From Bacillota bacterium (GTDB taxonomy: Bacteria > Bacillota > Clostridia > Lachnospirales > Lachnospiraceae): a DNA stretch of 64,000 bases. Every line of letters starts with the position of its first letter. Position 1 is the stretch's first letter. The notes beneath the pieces were generated by a model. That model did not search any database. It saw nothing but the letters and a program-made list of their open reading frames with translations, and was not told where the DNA came from. Shown one piece after another: positions 61,725-64,000 of the stretch. The position numbers were made by a program, and so were the translations under genes. The DNA lies in NCBI GenBank assembly GCA_023392615.1, contig JAEVYT010000030.1, forward strand, positions 767,587-831,586, in the 5' to 3' direction.

Positions 61725-64000
61725 CTATCTAGGTACTTCAACCATTGCATAGAGTTCAACCCTGTCGCCTTCTTTAACATCATTAAATTTCTCAAATACA
61801 AGACCACATTCATATCCGGTTGCAACTTCTTTTACATCATCCTGGAATCTCTTTAAAGATGCAAGATTACCATCATAAATCTTTTCGTCGCCTCTGAACA
61901 CTCTAGCCTTGCTGCCTCTGACGATCTTACCATCGAGTACATAGGAACCTGCAATAGTACCAATTCCCGAAGCCTTGAAGGTCATTCTTATTTCTGCATG
62001 ACCGGTAACCTTCTCTTCGAAGATCGGATCAAGCATACCCTTCATCGCAGCTTCAATATCATTAATTGCGTCGTAAATGACACGATATAGCTTCACATCT
62101 ACCTTTTCACGATCTGCAGTTTCTTTTGCAGCATTATCCGGTCTTACGTTAAAACCAATAATAATAGCATTTGATGCACTTGCTAAGATAACATCAGATT
62201 CGTTAATCGCACCAACACCACCATGAATAATACGAACTGCCACTTCATCATTGCTGAGTTTTACCAAGCTCTGCTTCATCGCTTCAACGGAGCCCTGAAC
62301 ATCCGCCTTGATAATCAAATTAAGCTCCTTGATATTACCGGCCTTAATCTGTGAGAACAATCCGTCTAAGGATAATTTCGCTTTCGTATCCTCTATCAAT
62401 TTTTCCTTACTTTGTGTTAGATAAGCTTCAGCGATATTTCTCGCTTCTTTCTCGCTACTTGTAGCAAGGAAGGTCTCTCCTGCATCCGGAACTTCATTTA
62501 AACCGAGAATTTCAACCGGAGTGGATGGAGTTGCTTCTTTTACACGTCTTCCCTTATCATCCATCATCGCACGTACTTTACCAAAAGCTGATCCAACAGC
62601 GATATTATCACCTACATGTAGGGTACCCTTTTGAACTAAGATTGTTGCAACTGGACCTCTACCTTTATCAAGCTGTGCTTCGATGACAATACCTCTGGCA
62701 TTACGATTCGGATTTGCTTTTAACTCACCAACTTCAGCAGTAAGAATAATCATTTCAAGTAATTGTTCAATACCCTCTCTTGTATGAGCTGATACCGGAA
62801 CAAAGATGGTATCACCACCCCAATCCTCTGCAATCAATTCATATTCGGTAAGTTCTTGCTTTACTCTCTCGATATTAGCACTTGGTTTATCAATTTTATT
62901 GATAGCTACTATAATTGAAACACCGGCTGCCTTTGCATGGTTAATCGCTTCAACAGTCTGTGGCATAACACCATCGTCTGCAGCTACAACTAGAATAGCA
63001 ATATCAGTAGATTTCGCACCACGCTTACGCATGGAGGTAAACGCTTCATGACCAGGGGTGTCTAGGAATGTAATCTTCTCGCCGTTTACTTCAACGATAT
63101 AAGCACCAATGTGCTGAGTTATTCCACCAGCTTCTCTAGAGGTTACATTTGTCTCACGAATTGCGTCAAGTAGAGATGTTTTACCATGATCAACGTGACC
63201 CATAACACAAACAACAGGAGGACGTTTTACTAATGTATTCGGATCTTCATCTTCTTCTTTTAACAACTCTTCAACTACATTTACTTTTACTTCTTTTTCA
63301 GCAATGATTTCGTAATCAAGTGCGATCTCTTCTGCTTCCTCAAAAGTGATTTCCTGATTTAATGTAACTACCTTACCTGCTAGGAAAAGCTTTTTAATTA
63401 AAGCTGCGGAAGGTTTTTTCATCTTATCCGCTAATTCTTTAATTGTGAGAACTTCAGGAATAATAATAACCTTAATTTCATCCTCAACAACCTGTATAGG
63501 TTTCGGTTGGATGAACTGACCTTTTCTAGGTGCTGTCTTAATCTTGATATCACCTTGATCATCACGTTCGGTCAGATTTCTATCTTTATAATTCTTCTCT
63601 TTATTGATACGGTCACGATTTCTCTTGTTGCTGTTATCATTCTTTTCCGCTACTTTCTGATCAAGAATCTGCTGATCAAAGGTTTTACGCTCGCCAGGTC
63701 TTCCTGCCGGTTTTCTTCCCTGTGCAGATCTGTTGTAGTTTGGCTTATCGTCATCATCCTTACCCATATCTTCAAAGCCACGTGTACCATAGCTTCCTGG
63801 TCTCTGTCCACCGCTTGGTCTGGAATAACCCTGACCACCGCCATATCCTCCTCTTTGGCCACCCTGAGGTCTGTTACCTTGGTATCCGCCACCCTGAGGT
63901 CTATTGCCCTGGTATCCTTCACCTTGAGGTCTGTTACCCTGGTATCCGCCACCCTGAGGTCTATTACCCTGATATCCCTGACCCTGAGGTCTGTTACCCT
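61725..64000 (-). CDS. infB: Translation initiation factor IF-2, start outside window
   Basis: 758 codons visible, open to the right edge. The N-terminal part within the window carries at least five tandem copies of a 10-residue glycine-rich repeat (QGNRPQGGGY type, 63840-64000), then a basic linker. The IF-2N domain is near VLTIKELADKMKKPSAALIK. The G domain has CVMGHVDHGKTSL, FLDTPGHEAF and AINKIDKP, followed by domains II, III and IV ending KEGDRVELYAMVEVPR. It brings fMet-tRNA to the 30S subunit. Head of the infB-rbfA-nrnA-truB-ribF unit. Confidence 0.97.
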   Translation of the reverse strand, partial: GNRPQGQGYQGNRPQGGGYQGNRPQGEGYQGNRPQGGGYQGNRPQGGQRGGYGGGQGYSRPSGGQRPGSYGTRGFEDMGKDDDDKPNYNRSAQGRKPAGRPGERKTFDQQILDQKVAEKNDNSNKRNRDRINKEKNYKDRNLTERDDQGDIKIKTAPRKGQFIQPKPIQVVEDEIKVIIIPEVLTIKELADKMKKPSAALIKKLFLAGKVVTLNQEITFEEAEEIALDYEIIAEKEVKVNVVEELLKEEDEDPNTLVKRPPVVCVMGHVDHGKTSLLDAIRETNVTSREAGGITQHIGAYIVEVNGEKITFLDTPGHEAFTSMRKRGAKSTDIAILVVAADDGVMPQTVEAINHAKAAGVSIIVAINKIDKPSANIERVKQELTEYELIAEDWGGDTIFVPVSAHTREGIEQLLEMIILTAEVGELKANPNRNARGIVIEAQLDKGRGPVATILVQKGTLHVGDNIAVGSAFGKVRAMMDDKGRRVKEATPSTPVEILGLNEVPDAGETFLATSSEKEARNIAEAYLTQSKEKLIEDTKAKLSLDGLFSQIKAGNIKELNLIIKADVQGSVEAMKQSLVKLSNDEVAVRIIHGGVGAINESDVILASASNAIIIGFNVRPDNAAKETADREKVDVKLYRVIYDAINDIEAAMKGMLDPIFEEKVTGHAEIRMTFKASGIGTIAGSYVLDGKIVRGSKARVFRGDEKIYDGNLASLKRFQDDVKEVATGYECGLVFEKFNDVKEGDRVELYAMVEVPR

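Noticed and set aside
63650..63952. 100-codon frame rich in TRVTDLRV repeats
   Set aside because: It is the alternative frame of the infB repeat region; the true frame continues as IF-2 to the window edge.

Overview
The window is AT-rich Firmicute DNA with Shine-Dalgarno starts of the GGAGG type, TTGACA/TATAAT promoters and many U-tract terminators. Gene content and order fit a Lachnospiraceae relative, most like Lachnoclostridium (Clostridium) phytofermentans. That genus-level call is recall of gene families, not a database match. Most genes are on the minus strand and housekeeping. No rRNA, tRNA, CRISPR array or intact insertion sequence was found.

Layout, left to right. 0-3 kb: a LytTR regulator coupled to a LiaF-like membrane gene cut by the window edge, a stretch of gene debris, and a secreted protein with bacterial Ig-like (BIG2) repeats. 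3.1-4.4 kb: divergent yneA-like/lexA SOS pair with several LexA boxes between them. 4.5-5.2 kb: IS30 transposase remnant and a truncated membrane gene. 5.8-15.4 kb: translation and ribosome-assembly block read leftward: TIGR03960 radical SAM protein, its DUF2344 partner, rng, ybaK-like gene, rplU-prp-rpmA, then obgE-yhbY-nadD-yqeK-rsfS. 15.5-17.2 kb: two unknown genes and a fosX fosfomycin-resistance gene. 17.3-21.1 kb: a palindromic repeat cluster and kdpD/kdpE without kdpFABC. 21.4-28.1 kb: tyrS, a zinc-ribbon membrane protein, birA, and a large SWIM/SNF2 helicase.

28.3-29.1 kb holds the most unusual object: about nine tandem copies of a 56-57 bp unit with no coding potential, flanked by a consensus minus-strand promoter and a strong terminator, so it looks like a stand-alone repeat RNA gene. 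29.4-34.4 kb: pyrBI, a superoxide dismutase, fhs and a HAD phosphatase. 34.7-36.4 kb: two adjacent ATP-grasp ligases of unknown substrate. 36.7-41.5 kb: ftsK/spoIIIE with uppP, ylzJ-like and tepA-like genes, the ylzJ/tepA/spoIIIE grouping recalling Bacillus. 41.6-44 kb: Cache-HAMP-GGDEF-EAL protein with a degenerate GGDEF motif.

44.4-49.1 kb: metY with a palindrome between its promoter boxes, a 100 bp hairpin element, a 50-codon CPC_1213-like gene, and thrS under a T-box. 49.2-53.9 kb: AIM24-family protein, M16 peptidase, and pnp with a long 5' hairpin. 54.3-57.7 kb: MATE transporter, rpsO and two membrane proteins of unknown role. 58.1-64 kb: the conserved infB-rbfA-nrnA-truB-ribF operon. 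infB runs off the right edge, and a 210 bp near-perfect palindrome sits between infB and rbfA.

Several different palindromic elements (5.74, 17.3-17.6, 45.9, 46.6, 57.9 and 61.5 kb) and degraded genes show repeated visits by small mobile or repeat elements into an otherwise conserved core-genome region.
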